A stretch of 64,000 bases of DNA from Notoacmeibacter sp. (GTDB lineage Bacteria > Pseudomonadota > Alphaproteobacteria > Rhizobiales > Rhizobiaceae): positions 1 through 64,000 of the forward strand of contig JAIOIW010000027.1 of NCBI GenBank assembly GCA_019912385.1, in the 5' to 3' direction. The notes beneath the pieces are model-generated. The model did no database searches, was not told where the DNA came from, and saw nothing but the letters and a program-made list of their open reading frames with translations. Each line of letters starts with the position of its first letter. The stretch's first letter is position 1. Of this stretch, positions 54,197-64,000 are shown piece after piece. A program made the translations under genes and the position numbers.

Positions 54197-55733
54197 AGCC
54201 TTGCAGGATACCTCCCGGCGCCGTTCGGGCGGCCGCGCCGGACGCATCGCGGTACGCACCGCCCCGCTGGCGGAAAACCTCAGACCCGTCCGCCCGGGGA
54301 TGAGCGGCGGCCAGTACAATCCGCTGAGCGAAGCCGCCGTCCGGCGCATCCACGAAGCGGCGCTTGACGCGCTCGAACAGATCGGCTTGAGCCAGGCGCC
54401 GCAATCGGGCATCGAGGCGATGACCGCCGCCGGCGCCATACTTGGCGATGACGGCCGATTGAGGTTTCCCCGCGCACTGGTCGAAGACATGCTGGCGGTG
54501 GCCGCGCGCGACATCACGTTGCACGGTCGCAACGCAAAACACGACCTGCACCTGTCGGGAACGAAGGTCCATTTCGGCACCGCCGGCGCGGCGGTGCACG
54601 TGGTCGATGTCGAGAACCGGGAATACCGCGAATCGACTGCGCGCGATCTCTATATCGCCGCCCAACTCGCCAACGCGCTGGACAATGTCCATTTCTTCCA
54701 GCGGCCCATGGTCTGCCGCGACATCGTCGACAATTTCGAGATGGACATCAACACATTGTATGCGTGCTGCGCCGGCACGACCAAGCATGTCGGCACGTCG
54801 ATCTCCGATCCGGCCCATGTTCGGGGTTGCTTCGACCTGCTCCACATGATTGCCGGCGGCGAGGAAAAGTGGCGGACCCGCCCCTTCGTCTCCGCCTCCA
54901 ATTGCTTCGTCGTCCCGCCGATGAAATTCGCCACGGAAAGCTGCATCTCGATGGAAGCCTGTATCCGCGGCGGCATGCCGATCCTGCTGCTGTCGGCGGG
55001 ACAGGCCGGCGCCACAGCGCCGGCCCCCCTGGCGGCGGCAATCGTCCAGGCTGTCGCCGAGTGCCTGGCCGGCGTCGTCTATGTCAACGCGCTCAGCCCC
55101 GGCTTTCCCGCGATCTTCGGCACATGGCCGTTCGTGTCGGACCTGCGCACCGGCGCGATGTCGGGCGGTTCGGGCGAACAGGCGCTGCTGACGGCGGGCT
55201 GCGCCCAGATGCACCGGTTCTATGGCTTGCCCGGAGGCGCTGCGGCCGGCATGGCGGATTCGAAACTCCCCGACATGCAGGCGGGCTGGGAACAGGCAAT
55301 CTCCAATGTGATGGCGGGTCTCTCCGGCCTCAATATGGTCTACGAGGCCGTCGGCATGCATGCGTCCCTGCTGGGCTTCTGCCTGGAATCGCTGGTGCTG
55401 GGCGACGACATGCTGGGCCAGGTGCTGCGTTGCGTACGCGGCATCGAGGTGACCGAGGATACCGTCTCCATCGAGACCATGCGCCAGGTCTGCCTGGAAG
55501 GACCGGGCCACTATCTCGGCCATGCCCAGACGCTGGGCCTGATGCAGTCGGAGTATATCTATCCGGCGGTGGCCGACCGGATGAGCCCGAAGGAATGGGC
55601 CGAGGTCGGCAGGCCGGACCTGATCGGCAGGGCGATCGAGCGCAAGAACCGCATTCTGTCACAGTCGAAAGCGCCGCTGATCGACCCGCAGACCGATGCA
55701 GCCATCCGCGCGGCCTTCGCCATTCACGTGTGA
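54189..55733 (+). CDS. Trimethylamine methyltransferase (MttB) family protein, non-pyrrolysine
   Basis: A 514-residue MttB-superfamily protein. The sequence NPLSEAAVRRIHEAALDALEQIG at the start, LHLSGTKVHFGTAGAAVHVVD and the C-terminal DRMSPKEWAEVGRPDLIGRAIERKNRIL are typical. The frame contains no in-frame amber codon, so it is of the type without pyrrolysine, as in glycine betaine:corrinoid methyltransferase MtgB. No corrinoid protein or RamA-type activase is encoded nearby, so how the methyl group would be carried is open. It is the last gene of the operon; the overlap with the preceding gene is ATGACTGA. A bidirectional hairpin follows. Confidence 0.88.
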   Translation: MTEALQDTSRRRSGGRAGRIAVRTAPLAENLRPVRPGMSGGQYNPLSEAAVRRIHEAALDALEQIGLSQAPQSGIEAMTAAGAILGDDGRLRFPRALVEDMLAVAARDITLHGRNAKHDLHLSGTKVHFGTAGAAVHVVDVENREYRESTARDLYIAAQLANALDNVHFFQRPMVCRDIVDNFEMDINTLYACCAGTTKHVGTSISDPAHVRGCFDLLHMIAGGEEKWRTRPFVSASNCFVVPPMKFATESCISMEACIRGGMPILLLSAGQAGATAPAPLAAAIVQAVAECLAGVVYVNALSPGFPAIFGTWPFVSDLRTGAMSGGSGEQALLTAGCAQMHRFYGLPGGAAAGMADSKLPDMQAGWEQAISNVMAGLSGLNMVYEAVGMHASLLGFCLESLVLGDDMLGQVLRCVRGIEVTEDTVSIETMRQVCLEGPGHYLGHAQTLGLMQSEYIYPAVADRMSPKEWAEVGRPDLIGRAIERKNRILSQSKAPLIDPQTDAAIRAAFAIHV

Positions 55734-55734
55734 G

Positions 55735-55756
55735 GGGCGGGGCATGAACCCCGCCC
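55735..55756. terminator. Bidirectional hairpin between mttB and gcvP
   Basis: GGGCGGGG (55735-55742) pairs perfectly with CCCCGCCC (55749-55756) over a 6-nt loop, directly after the mttB-like stop and just before the convergent gcvP stop. T-runs are poor on both strands. Confidence 0.55.
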
Positions 55757-55765
55757 GCTTCACTC

Positions 55766-58560
<2,795 letters not shown>

Positions 58561-58561
<1 letters not shown>

Positions 58562-58929
58562 TATTCCACCATTGCCTGGTAGGCAGCCTGATCCATCAGT
58601 TCGTCGAGCTGGCCCGGCTCCGAAAGTTTCAACCTGATAAGCCAGCCATCGCCTTCCGCCGCCCTGTTGACGAGCGCCGGGTCGCCGGCGAGCGCCTCAT
58701 TGACGTCCGTGATCTCGCCGGAAACCGGCGCATAGACGTCGGAGGCGGCCTTGACCGACTCGACGACGACCGTTTCCTCGCCCTTGGCGATCGAGCGGCC
58801 GATTTCGGGCAGTTCGACGAATACCAGGTCGCCCAGTTGCTCCTGCGCGTAGTTGGTGATTCCCACCGTGGCGGTCTCGCCTTCCACGCGGATCCATTCG
58901 TGGTCTTCGGTGTAATAGGTCTTGCTCAC
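58561..58929 (-). CDS. gcvH: Glycine cleavage system H protein
   Basis: The 122-residue lipoyl carrier of the glycine cleavage complex. The lipoylation site is Lys60 in [18 protein letters not shown]. The start is GTG 58929, with AAGGA about 8 nt upstream, giving [16 protein letters not shown], the standard N-terminus. It begins 2 bases after the gcvT stop and overlaps gcvP by one base. Confidence 0.95.
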
Positions 58930-58931
58930 GG

Positions 58932-60056
58932 TCAGTTTCCTTTTGAGCTGCGTTTCTGGACAAAGGGCAGTTTGGCAACGTGCATGGCAACCGGCTTGCC
59001 ACGCACCTCGGCGATGAGTTCGGTTCCCGGCAACGCGAGCGCGGCGGGCACATAGCCCATCGCGACGGGATGGTCCGCCGACGGGCCGAACCCGCCGGAA
59101 GTAACGCGACCGGCCGGAGCGCCGTCGGGCGTGGTGAGCGGCGCGCCAGCGCGCACCGGCTGGCGTCCCTCGGCCTTCAGCCCCACGCGCCTTTGTGCGG
59201 GCCCCTCGGCGATGATTTCGGCAAGGCGCGCAGCACCCGCATAGCCGCCGCCCTGGCGCAGCGCCTTCGGGATCGCCCATTGAAGCCCGGCGCTGGCCGG
59301 GTCGGTATTCTCGTCAAGATCCTGGCCGTAGAGACAGAGGCCCGCTTCCAGGCGCAGGCTGTCACGGGCGGCAAGGCCGATCCACTCGACGCGCTTGTCC
59401 GCCGCCAGCTTCTGCGCGACCGCCGTGGCCGCGTCCACAGGCATCGCGATTTCGAAACCGTCCTCTCCGGTGTAGCCCGAGCGGGACATGAACCAGCCGG
59501 GTTTCGGCTCCGTTCCCGACATGAATTTCATGTCCGCCACATCGAATCCGGCATCGGTCATCACCGCTTCAGCGGCAGGGCCTTGCAGGGCGAGGAATAC
59601 GCGCTCCAGCGGTTCGACCCGGCAGTCGAGGCCCTCGGCAAAGTCGACCAGCCGCGCGATGTCGACGGCGGCGCGCGAAGCGTTGGCGACCACCATGAAC
59701 CGGTTTTCGCCAAGCCGGGTCACGATCAGGTCGTCGATGACGCCTGCGCGGTCATTGAGCGCGAAAGTATATTTGCTGAGGCCGGTCGGCTGGCTTGCCG
59801 CTTCCAGCGGGCAGGCTTTCGAAAGCATCGCCGCGGCATCCGCCCCGGCGACGTCGATCAGTTGCATGTGCGAGATGTCGAACAGGCCAGCCTGCTCGCG
59901 TACATGCAGGTGCTCCTTGAGAACGCCGAGCGGATAGCTCAGCGGCATCGACCAGCCCGCAAACGGGCCGAACTTAGCGCCGGCTGCTTCGTGCAGTGCA
60001 TTCAAGGGCAGGGATTTGAGATCGGCGGTGTCGTCCACTCTGTTTCCTTCCGGCAT
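58932..60056 (-). CDS. gcvT: Glycine cleavage system aminomethyltransferase, T-protein
   Basis: A 374-residue folate-dependent enzyme that moves the one-carbon unit from aminomethyl-GcvH to tetrahydrofolate and releases ammonia. Typical segments are [48 protein letters not shown] and [19 protein letters not shown]. It is first in the gcvT-gcvH-gcvP operon. ATG 60056 follows GGAGGTGTTTTT, and the tandem glycine riboswitch lies immediately upstream. Confidence 0.95.
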   Translation of the reverse strand: MPEGNRVDDTADLKSLPLNALHEAAGAKFGPFAGWSMPLSYPLGVLKEHLHVREQAGLFDISHMQLIDVAGADAAAMLSKACPLEAASQPTGLSKYTFALNDRAGVIDDLIVTRLGENRFMVVANASRAAVDIARLVDFAEGLDCRVEPLERVFLALQGPAAEAVMTDAGFDVADMKFMSGTEPKPGWFMSRSGYTGEDGFEIAMPVDAATAVAQKLAADKRVEWIGLAARDSLRLEAGLCLYGQDLDENTDPASAGLQWAIPKALRQGGGYAGAARLAEIIAEGPAQRRVGLKAEGRQPVRAGAPLTTPDGAPAGRVTSGGFGPSADHPVAMGYVPAALALPGTELIAEVRGKPVAMHVAKLPFVQKRSSKGN

Positions 60057-60090
60057 AAAAACACCTCCAGCCGCTCATGCGGCCGGATGT

Positions 60091-60275
60091 GCCCCTCTGT
60101 CGGAAGCCTGAGAGACTCGCATCCCCGGAACTCTGTCAGGGACGCTTACACCTTCGGCGCAGGGCATAAGCCCCGACTTTCCAGAGTGTCTTCGCCTGTC
60201 CGCGGTTCCTTTTGCCTGAGAGATTTCGGGCGATTTCCCCTTCGGCGGCTTCCTGTTCGGAAACTCTCTCCCGCC
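60091..60275 (-). promoter_or_regulatory. Tandem glycine riboswitch upstream of gcvT
   Basis: On the minus strand two gcvT-type aptamers follow each other. The first has GGGAGAGAG, GCCGCCGAAGGGG, ATCTCTCAGGCAAAAGGA and ends near ACTCTGG. The second has GCGCCGAAGGTG and AGTCTCTCAGGCTTCCGACAGAGG. Glycine binding typically turns on gcv expression. The short stretch between the riboswitch and gcvT holds a GC-rich stem (GGCCGC/GCGGCT) close to the GGAGG site and T-run, the likely expression platform. Confidence 0.93.
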
Positions 60276-60366
60276 AGACAGACCAGGCCCGCTAAAGGAC
60301 CCGATGACGGAATCACACATAACGCGGTTTGATGACTCTGTCACCTGCGCTGATCGTCGATCTGCA

Positions 60367-61176
60367 TCATTTGCCCAATTCCATGGACCGCAGCCTTGCG
60401 GCCTCGACGGCATCGCCTATCAGGTTTTTCAGCCGATCTTCGCCCATAAGCACGCCGAGCGCTGCCGCCGTGGTGCCGTTGGGGCTGGTCACCTGCTGAC
60501 GCAGGACCGCCGGTGTTTCAGGGCTTTGCGCGGCGAGTTCCGCGGCACCCAGCACGGTCTGGCGCGCAAGAAGCGCGGCGGTTTCGGCCGGCAGCCCCGC
60601 CTTTTCGGCCGCCGCCGTCAGGCACTCGATGAAGTGAAACACATAGGCCGGCCCGGAACCCGAAACGGCCGTAACGGCGTCCATCAGGTTTTCGGATGCG
60701 ATCCCGGTCACTGCGCCGTTGGCCGACAGCAGGCCGGCGACGGCGTCGCTCACCTCACTTTGGACCACCTCGTTCGCGAACACCACCATCATGCCCTGGC
60801 CGATGGCTGCCGGGGTGTTCGGCATGCAGCGGATGACCGGCGTGCCGGATCCCAGCAGCTTTTCGAACAGCTCGATCCGGGTGCCGGCGGCGATCGACAG
60901 GAAGGCCGCGCCGGCCTCCGCGAAGCGTTTGTAGGAGGGAACGACCGCCTCCATGACCTGCGGCTTGACGGCGAACACGACCAGGTCGGGTCGCGCGTCG
61001 CCCGCGATGTCGTCCGCACCGGCGAAAACGGAGACGCCGCTTGCCGCAGCGCGCTCGCGCAGCGCCGTGTTGGGTTCCACGACCATGCAATCCGCCGGCG
61101 CGAGCTTGCCGCTGGCGATCCATGCCGACAGCATGGCGTAGCCCATGTTTCCGCAACCAACCATCAACAGGCGCAT
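60367..61176 (-). CDS. proC: Pyrroline-5-carboxylate reductase
   Basis: A 269-residue NAD(P)H-dependent reductase for the last step of proline synthesis. The Rossmann start is MRLLMVGCGNMGYAML, and the C-terminal signature is MDAVTAVSGSGPAYVFHFIE with LARQTVLGAAEL. ATG 61176 has GGGAG 6 nt upstream; the earlier in-frame ATG at 61191 lies inside that site. It shares no obvious link with the riboswitch operon, which starts upstream of it on the same strand only after a gap. Confidence 0.94.
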   Translation of the reverse strand: MRLLMVGCGNMGYAMLSAWIASGKLAPADCMVVEPNTALRERAAASGVSVFAGADDIAGDARPDLVVFAVKPQVMEAVVPSYKRFAEAGAAFLSIAAGTRIELFEKLLGSGTPVIRCMPNTPAAIGQGMMVVFANEVVQSEVSDAVAGLLSANGAVTGIASENLMDAVTAVSGSGPAYVFHFIECLTAAAEKAGLPAETAALLARQTVLGAAELAAQSPETPAVLRQQVTSPNGTTAAALGVLMGEDRLKNLIGDAVEAARLRSMELGK

Positions 61177-61249
61177 CGCATTCTCCCGCATTCGTTCGAC
61201 ACCGAGGTGGCGTTGTGCCCCATGGCGCGCCGAATGGCAAAGCCTGTCG

Positions 61250-62245
61250 TCAGTTCTTTTCCGGTTGTCGGTACTGCTCCCGGGCATAGCCGAATTCGGC
61301 GGCCACGCGGCCGATCCCGACAAGGACGGGATAGAGGCTGACGGACAGCGGTGCGCCGGCGGCGAGGCGGGCAAGCCCGCGTAGCGGCGAGACGGCCAGC
61401 AGCGCGAAGCTCCGGGCGATCACTTTCAGGCGTCCGAGCGGCTCGTTCGCGCGCCTGCGCCGTTCCACGAGCGTCGAGATGACGCCGTTGCGGATGCTGC
61501 GCGCGCGGATCCAGTCGGCTTCCACGCGGCGCGGCGGCACGGTCTCGTAGACCGGCGCCTCGGAACACCAGGCCAGTTGGAAGCCGGTCGCGGCCGACCG
61601 GCTGAGGAAGTCGGAATCGCCGCCGCCAAGGAAATTGAAGGCAGGATCGAGGAACGGCGAACCCATCTTCTCCAGGACTTTGCGGCGGATCAGCAGGTTG
61701 CCGGAGGAATAGAGCGCATCGACCCGTCCGGATTCGGCATGGGGCGGCAAGAACACCGGATGGTTCGCAATGCGGGGATCGGCGGGCTCGGCAAAGACCG
61801 GCACCTGCGGCCCGCCCACGATGTCGGCGTCAAGCATCTCGGCGGTCAGGCACATCCGCTCGATCCATTCCGGCCCGGCAATCTCGTCGTCGTCGATGAC
61901 CAGCAGATATTCGAGAGCCGGGAAATGGACCAGCGCCGTCAGCCATCCCGCATTGTAGGCGTTGCAGTTGCCGCGCGCATGGGCGAGGATCAGCAGGCCG
62001 GCGATTTCGCCACGCTCGAACAGCGGTTGTGCGGCGCCCGCGCCTTCCCGCGCTTCGGCCTCGTTTTCCATGACGATCACCGCATAATTGCGGGCGGTGT
62101 TCTGCCGGCGCAGGGATTGCAGCGTCTCCAGCAGGTGCTCGGGGCGCTTGAAGGTCGGCAGGGTGACGACAACCTCCACCGCGCGCCCCTCAAGCCCGGG
62201 CGACTTCGAAATCACGGAAATGTCGTCGGTCATGCGCGGGATCAT
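61250..62245 (-). CDS. Glycosyltransferase family 2
   Basis: A 331-residue GT-A fold protein. The nucleotide-sugar site starts with VEVVVTLPTFKRPEHLLETLQSL, the DxD-like motif is LLVIDDDEIAGPEW, and the acceptor/catalytic region is FNFLGGGDSDFLSR. A C-terminal hydrophobic stretch suggests membrane association. The start is ATG 62245; ATG 62233 is possible, and neither has a good ribosome binding site. It is upstream of proC on the same strand and divergent from the GT4 gene, in a polysaccharide gene group. Confidence 0.88.
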   Translation of the reverse strand: MIPRMTDDISVISKSPGLEGRAVEVVVTLPTFKRPEHLLETLQSLRRQNTARNYAVIVMENEAEAREGAGAAQPLFERGEIAGLLILAHARGNCNAYNAGWLTALVHFPALEYLLVIDDDEIAGPEWIERMCLTAEMLDADIVGGPQVPVFAEPADPRIANHPVFLPPHAESGRVDALYSSGNLLIRRKVLEKMGSPFLDPAFNFLGGGDSDFLSRSAATGFQLAWCSEAPVYETVPPRRVEADWIRARSIRNGVISTLVERRRRANEPLGRLKVIARSFALLAVSPLRGLARLAAGAPLSVSLYPVLVGIGRVAAEFGYAREQYRQPEKN

Positions 62246-62432
62246 GGAAAAGCCGTTCGTCGTCCAGGCAGCAGCCCATAAGACGCCGCTTCGATTAAGG
62301 CCGCGTTAATCAAGATGCCAGTTTTGCCGGATGCTGCGCGCAAATCGCACGCGGGTCCGGCGCTTCCCGCACATGGCTTAATCATCGCTTCACCGCGCGG
62401 GCCTATGCTTCCGGCCACATCTGGAACAGGCG

Positions 62433-63611
62433 ATGCACCTGCTGTTTGTCACATCGATCGTCCCGCACGGGGCGCCGGCCACCGGTTATGAAATCGCCAA
62501 CGCAGCGATCATCAGCGCGCTGCGGCGCGCGGGCGTGCGAGTGACCGTCATGGGCTATTCCTGGCCCGGAAAGGCGCCTGCCGATCCGCAGGGAACGATC
62601 CTGCTGGGCGAGGTCGATGTCGAGACGGCCGGCGCCAGTACATTCCAGAGGATACAATGGCTCGGCCGGGCGGTCGCGGGTGGCCGCACCTTCTCGTCCG
62701 CCAAGATGCGCGTGGTCAGCGAAGCTCGCATCCGTGAAGCCATGCGCTCCGTCGAGCCGTTCGACGGTTATGTCCTGAATTCGGTCCAGATGGCCGGCGC
62801 CTTCCCATCCCTCTTTGCCGACAAGCCGTCGATCTACATCGCGCACAATGTCGAGCACCTGTCCGCCCGCGAGAATGCCGCCGCGGCGCACGGGTTGCAG
62901 AAGGTCCTGTTTGCGCGCGAAGCGCGGCTGCTGCATGGCATGGAACACATGCTGTGCAAGCGGGCGGCTTTCGTGTTCACGCTCGCCGAGGACGATGCAG
63001 TCATCCTGTCCGCCGTGCGCGACAGGAGCCGTTTCGCCGTTCTGCCTCTCGTCACACGCGAAACCGTGGAGCCGCCCGCGCAGGACCGTATCGTCGAATG
63101 CGACGCGGCGCTGATCGGCACATGGAGCTGGGCGCCCAACCGCATCGGGCTCGACTGGTTCCTGAATGAGGTCACACCCAAGCTGCCCGATACGTTCACG
63201 ACAAGGATCGCCGGCAACATCCCCGCAGACGTCAGGCCGGCGCATCCCGGCGTCACGCTGGTTGGCCGTGTCGCCGACGCGACGGCCTTCGTGCGGTCGG
63301 CGGCGGTCATCCCCCTGATCAGCCGGGCCGGCACCGGCGTGCAACTCAAGACGATAGAGACCTTCGAACTCGGCCTGCCTTCGGTCGCGACGACGCGCTC
63401 GCTGCGCGCCATCGCCCATCTGCCGGAAAACTGCACCGTCTGCGACGATGCCGCGGACTTTGCCGCCGCCCTGGTTCGCATCGCCGCCGAGCGTCAGCCG
63501 GTTGCCGACGGACGCGCCTTCCACGCCGCCCAGCGCGCCGCCCTCGACGCCGCCGTAAGGAGCGGCCTTGCACGCCTGGAGATCACCCGCCAGCGGGAGA
63601 AAGCCGCATGA
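62433..63611 (+). CDS. Glycosyltransferase family 4-like protein
   Basis: A 392-residue GT-B fold glycosyltransferase. The N-terminal domain starts MHLLFVTSIVPHGAPATGYE, and the C-terminal donor domain includes ALIGTWSWAPNRIGLDWF and PLISRAGTGVQLKTIETFELGLPSVAT, the position of the usual E-x7-E nucleotide-binding motif. It overlaps the next gene by 4 bases (ATGA). Together with the neighbours it probably builds a surface or exopolysaccharide unit; donor and acceptor are unknown. Confidence 0.87.
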   Translation: MHLLFVTSIVPHGAPATGYEIANAAIISALRRAGVRVTVMGYSWPGKAPADPQGTILLGEVDVETAGASTFQRIQWLGRAVAGGRTFSSAKMRVVSEARIREAMRSVEPFDGYVLNSVQMAGAFPSLFADKPSIYIAHNVEHLSARENAAAAHGLQKVLFAREARLLHGMEHMLCKRAAFVFTLAEDDAVILSAVRDRSRFAVLPLVTRETVEPPAQDRIVECDAALIGTWSWAPNRIGLDWFLNEVTPKLPDTFTTRIAGNIPADVRPAHPGVTLVGRVADATAFVRSAAVIPLISRAGTGVQLKTIETFELGLPSVATTRSLRAIAHLPENCTVCDDAADFAAALVRIAAERQPVADGRAFHAAQRAALDAAVRSGLARLEITRQREKAA

Positions 63612-64000
63612 ACTACATGTCCGGCAAGGACAATCAGCTCGTGCCGGCGGTGGACATTCTGGGTACGCCGGTGGCCTCGATCACCTGGGACCAGGCGATC
63701 GCCCTGCTGACACGCCTGCTGCGGGAAAAACGCTTCACGAGGATAAGCTTCCTCAATGCGCACAACGCCAACATCGCCGCCCGCAACAAGGAATTTGCAC
63801 AAGCGCTCGCCAGGTTCCTGGTGCTGTCCGACGGCGTCGGCGTCGACATCGCGTCGAAGATCCTCCACGGCCATGCTTTCCCCGCCAATCTCAATGGAAC
63901 GGATTTCATCCCGGCCTTCCTGAAGACCCTGGAGAAGCCCGTCTCGGTCGCGCTTCTCGGCACGACGCGCGCCAATGCCGACGCCGCCGCCACGACCTTG
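63608..64000 (+). CDS. WecG/TagA/CpsF family glycosyltransferase (5' part only)
   Basis: The first 131 codons of a GT26 enzyme are in the window. They include ILGTPVASITWDQAIALL, FLNAHNANIAARNKEFAQAL and VLSDGVGVDIASKI, the family's conserved donor-binding part, and SVALLGTTRANADAA before the cut. Members add N-acetylmannosaminuronate or a similar sugar to a lipid-linked acceptor. It is coupled to the GT4 gene by an ATGA overlap. Confidence 0.9.
   Translation, partial: MNYMSGKDNQLVPAVDILGTPVASITWDQAIALLTRLLREKRFTRISFLNAHNANIAARNKEFAQALARFLVLSDGVGVDIASKILHGHAFPANLNGTDFIPAFLKTLEKPVSVALLGTTRANADAAATTL

Overview
The window looks like a chromosomal segment of a high-G+C alphaproteobacterium of the Hyphomicrobiales (Rhizobiales) type. 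The case rests on the rsmE-gshA neighbourhood with an alphaproteobacterial-type GshA, a gcvT-gcvH-gcvP operon behind a tandem glycine riboswitch, a BetI-like TetR regulator, MttB-family and FAD-GcvT fusion enzymes, rhizobial-looking palindromic repeats and general codon use. No prophage, insertion sequence or CRISPR array was seen. The only stretch with clearly different composition is at the left end (about 300-1950), which is visibly poorer in G+C than its surroundings.

Layout. 1-2.0 kb: a truncated gene start, a repeat, and a low-G+C two-gene cassette (DUF6932 nucleotidyltransferase-like protein plus an unknown acidic partner). 2.2-13 kb: housekeeping and central metabolism (gshA, rsmE, tRNA-Thr, DUF924, acyl-CoA ligase, HAD phosphatase, pgi, IlvD/Edd dehydratase, CoxG-like, enoyl-CoA hydratase). 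13.2-20.2 kb: a Crp/Fnr regulator and a class III cyclase-like TPR protein flank a 1406-residue protein that joins a cytochrome P450, two membrane segments and a DyP-type peroxidase. 20.5-22.6 kb: an MmgE/PrpD protein and a DUF6455 protein.

22.8-34.0 kb: an apparent catabolic regulon. A Pot-type ABC importer, a BetI-like TetR repressor, an iron alcohol dehydrogenase, a membrane di-iron hydroxylase/desaturase with its own [2Fe-2S] ferredoxin, a quinone-oxidoreductase-like MDR, a PuuC/KauB-like aldehyde dehydrogenase and a DMT permease are tied together by copies of one 18-bp palindrome (best copy ATTGGTTGCACAACCAAT) in front of four promoter regions. At three of these the palindrome covers a -35-like hexamer exactly 17 nt before a -10-like hexamer. 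The substrate is unknown; an amine or amino alcohol is my inference.

34.3-46 kb: class I aldolase and an SMP-30 hydrolase, then a full protocatechuate 4,5-cleavage (lig/gal) pathway in two divergent operons. The minus-strand operon is galB-ligK-galD-ligI-ligA1-ligB1. The plus-strand side is a tandem-HTH LysR regulator, a DUF1932 dehydrogenase, ligA2-ligB2 and ligC. Together they take protocatechuate, and probably gallate, to pyruvate and oxaloacetate. 46.1-47.4 kb: a type I sulfide:quinone oxidoreductase standing alone.

47.5-60.3 kb: methylated-amine and glycine metabolism. A LysR regulator is divergent from a tightly overlapping operon of two FAD/GcvT dehydrogenases, a PEP mutase/isocitrate lyase family protein and a non-pyrrolysine MttB homologue. 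It converges with gcvT-gcvH-gcvP, so demethylation to glycine and glycine cleavage sit side by side. 60.4-64 kb: proC and the start of a surface-polysaccharide glycosyltransferase group (GT2, GT4, WecG/TagA), cut by the window end.
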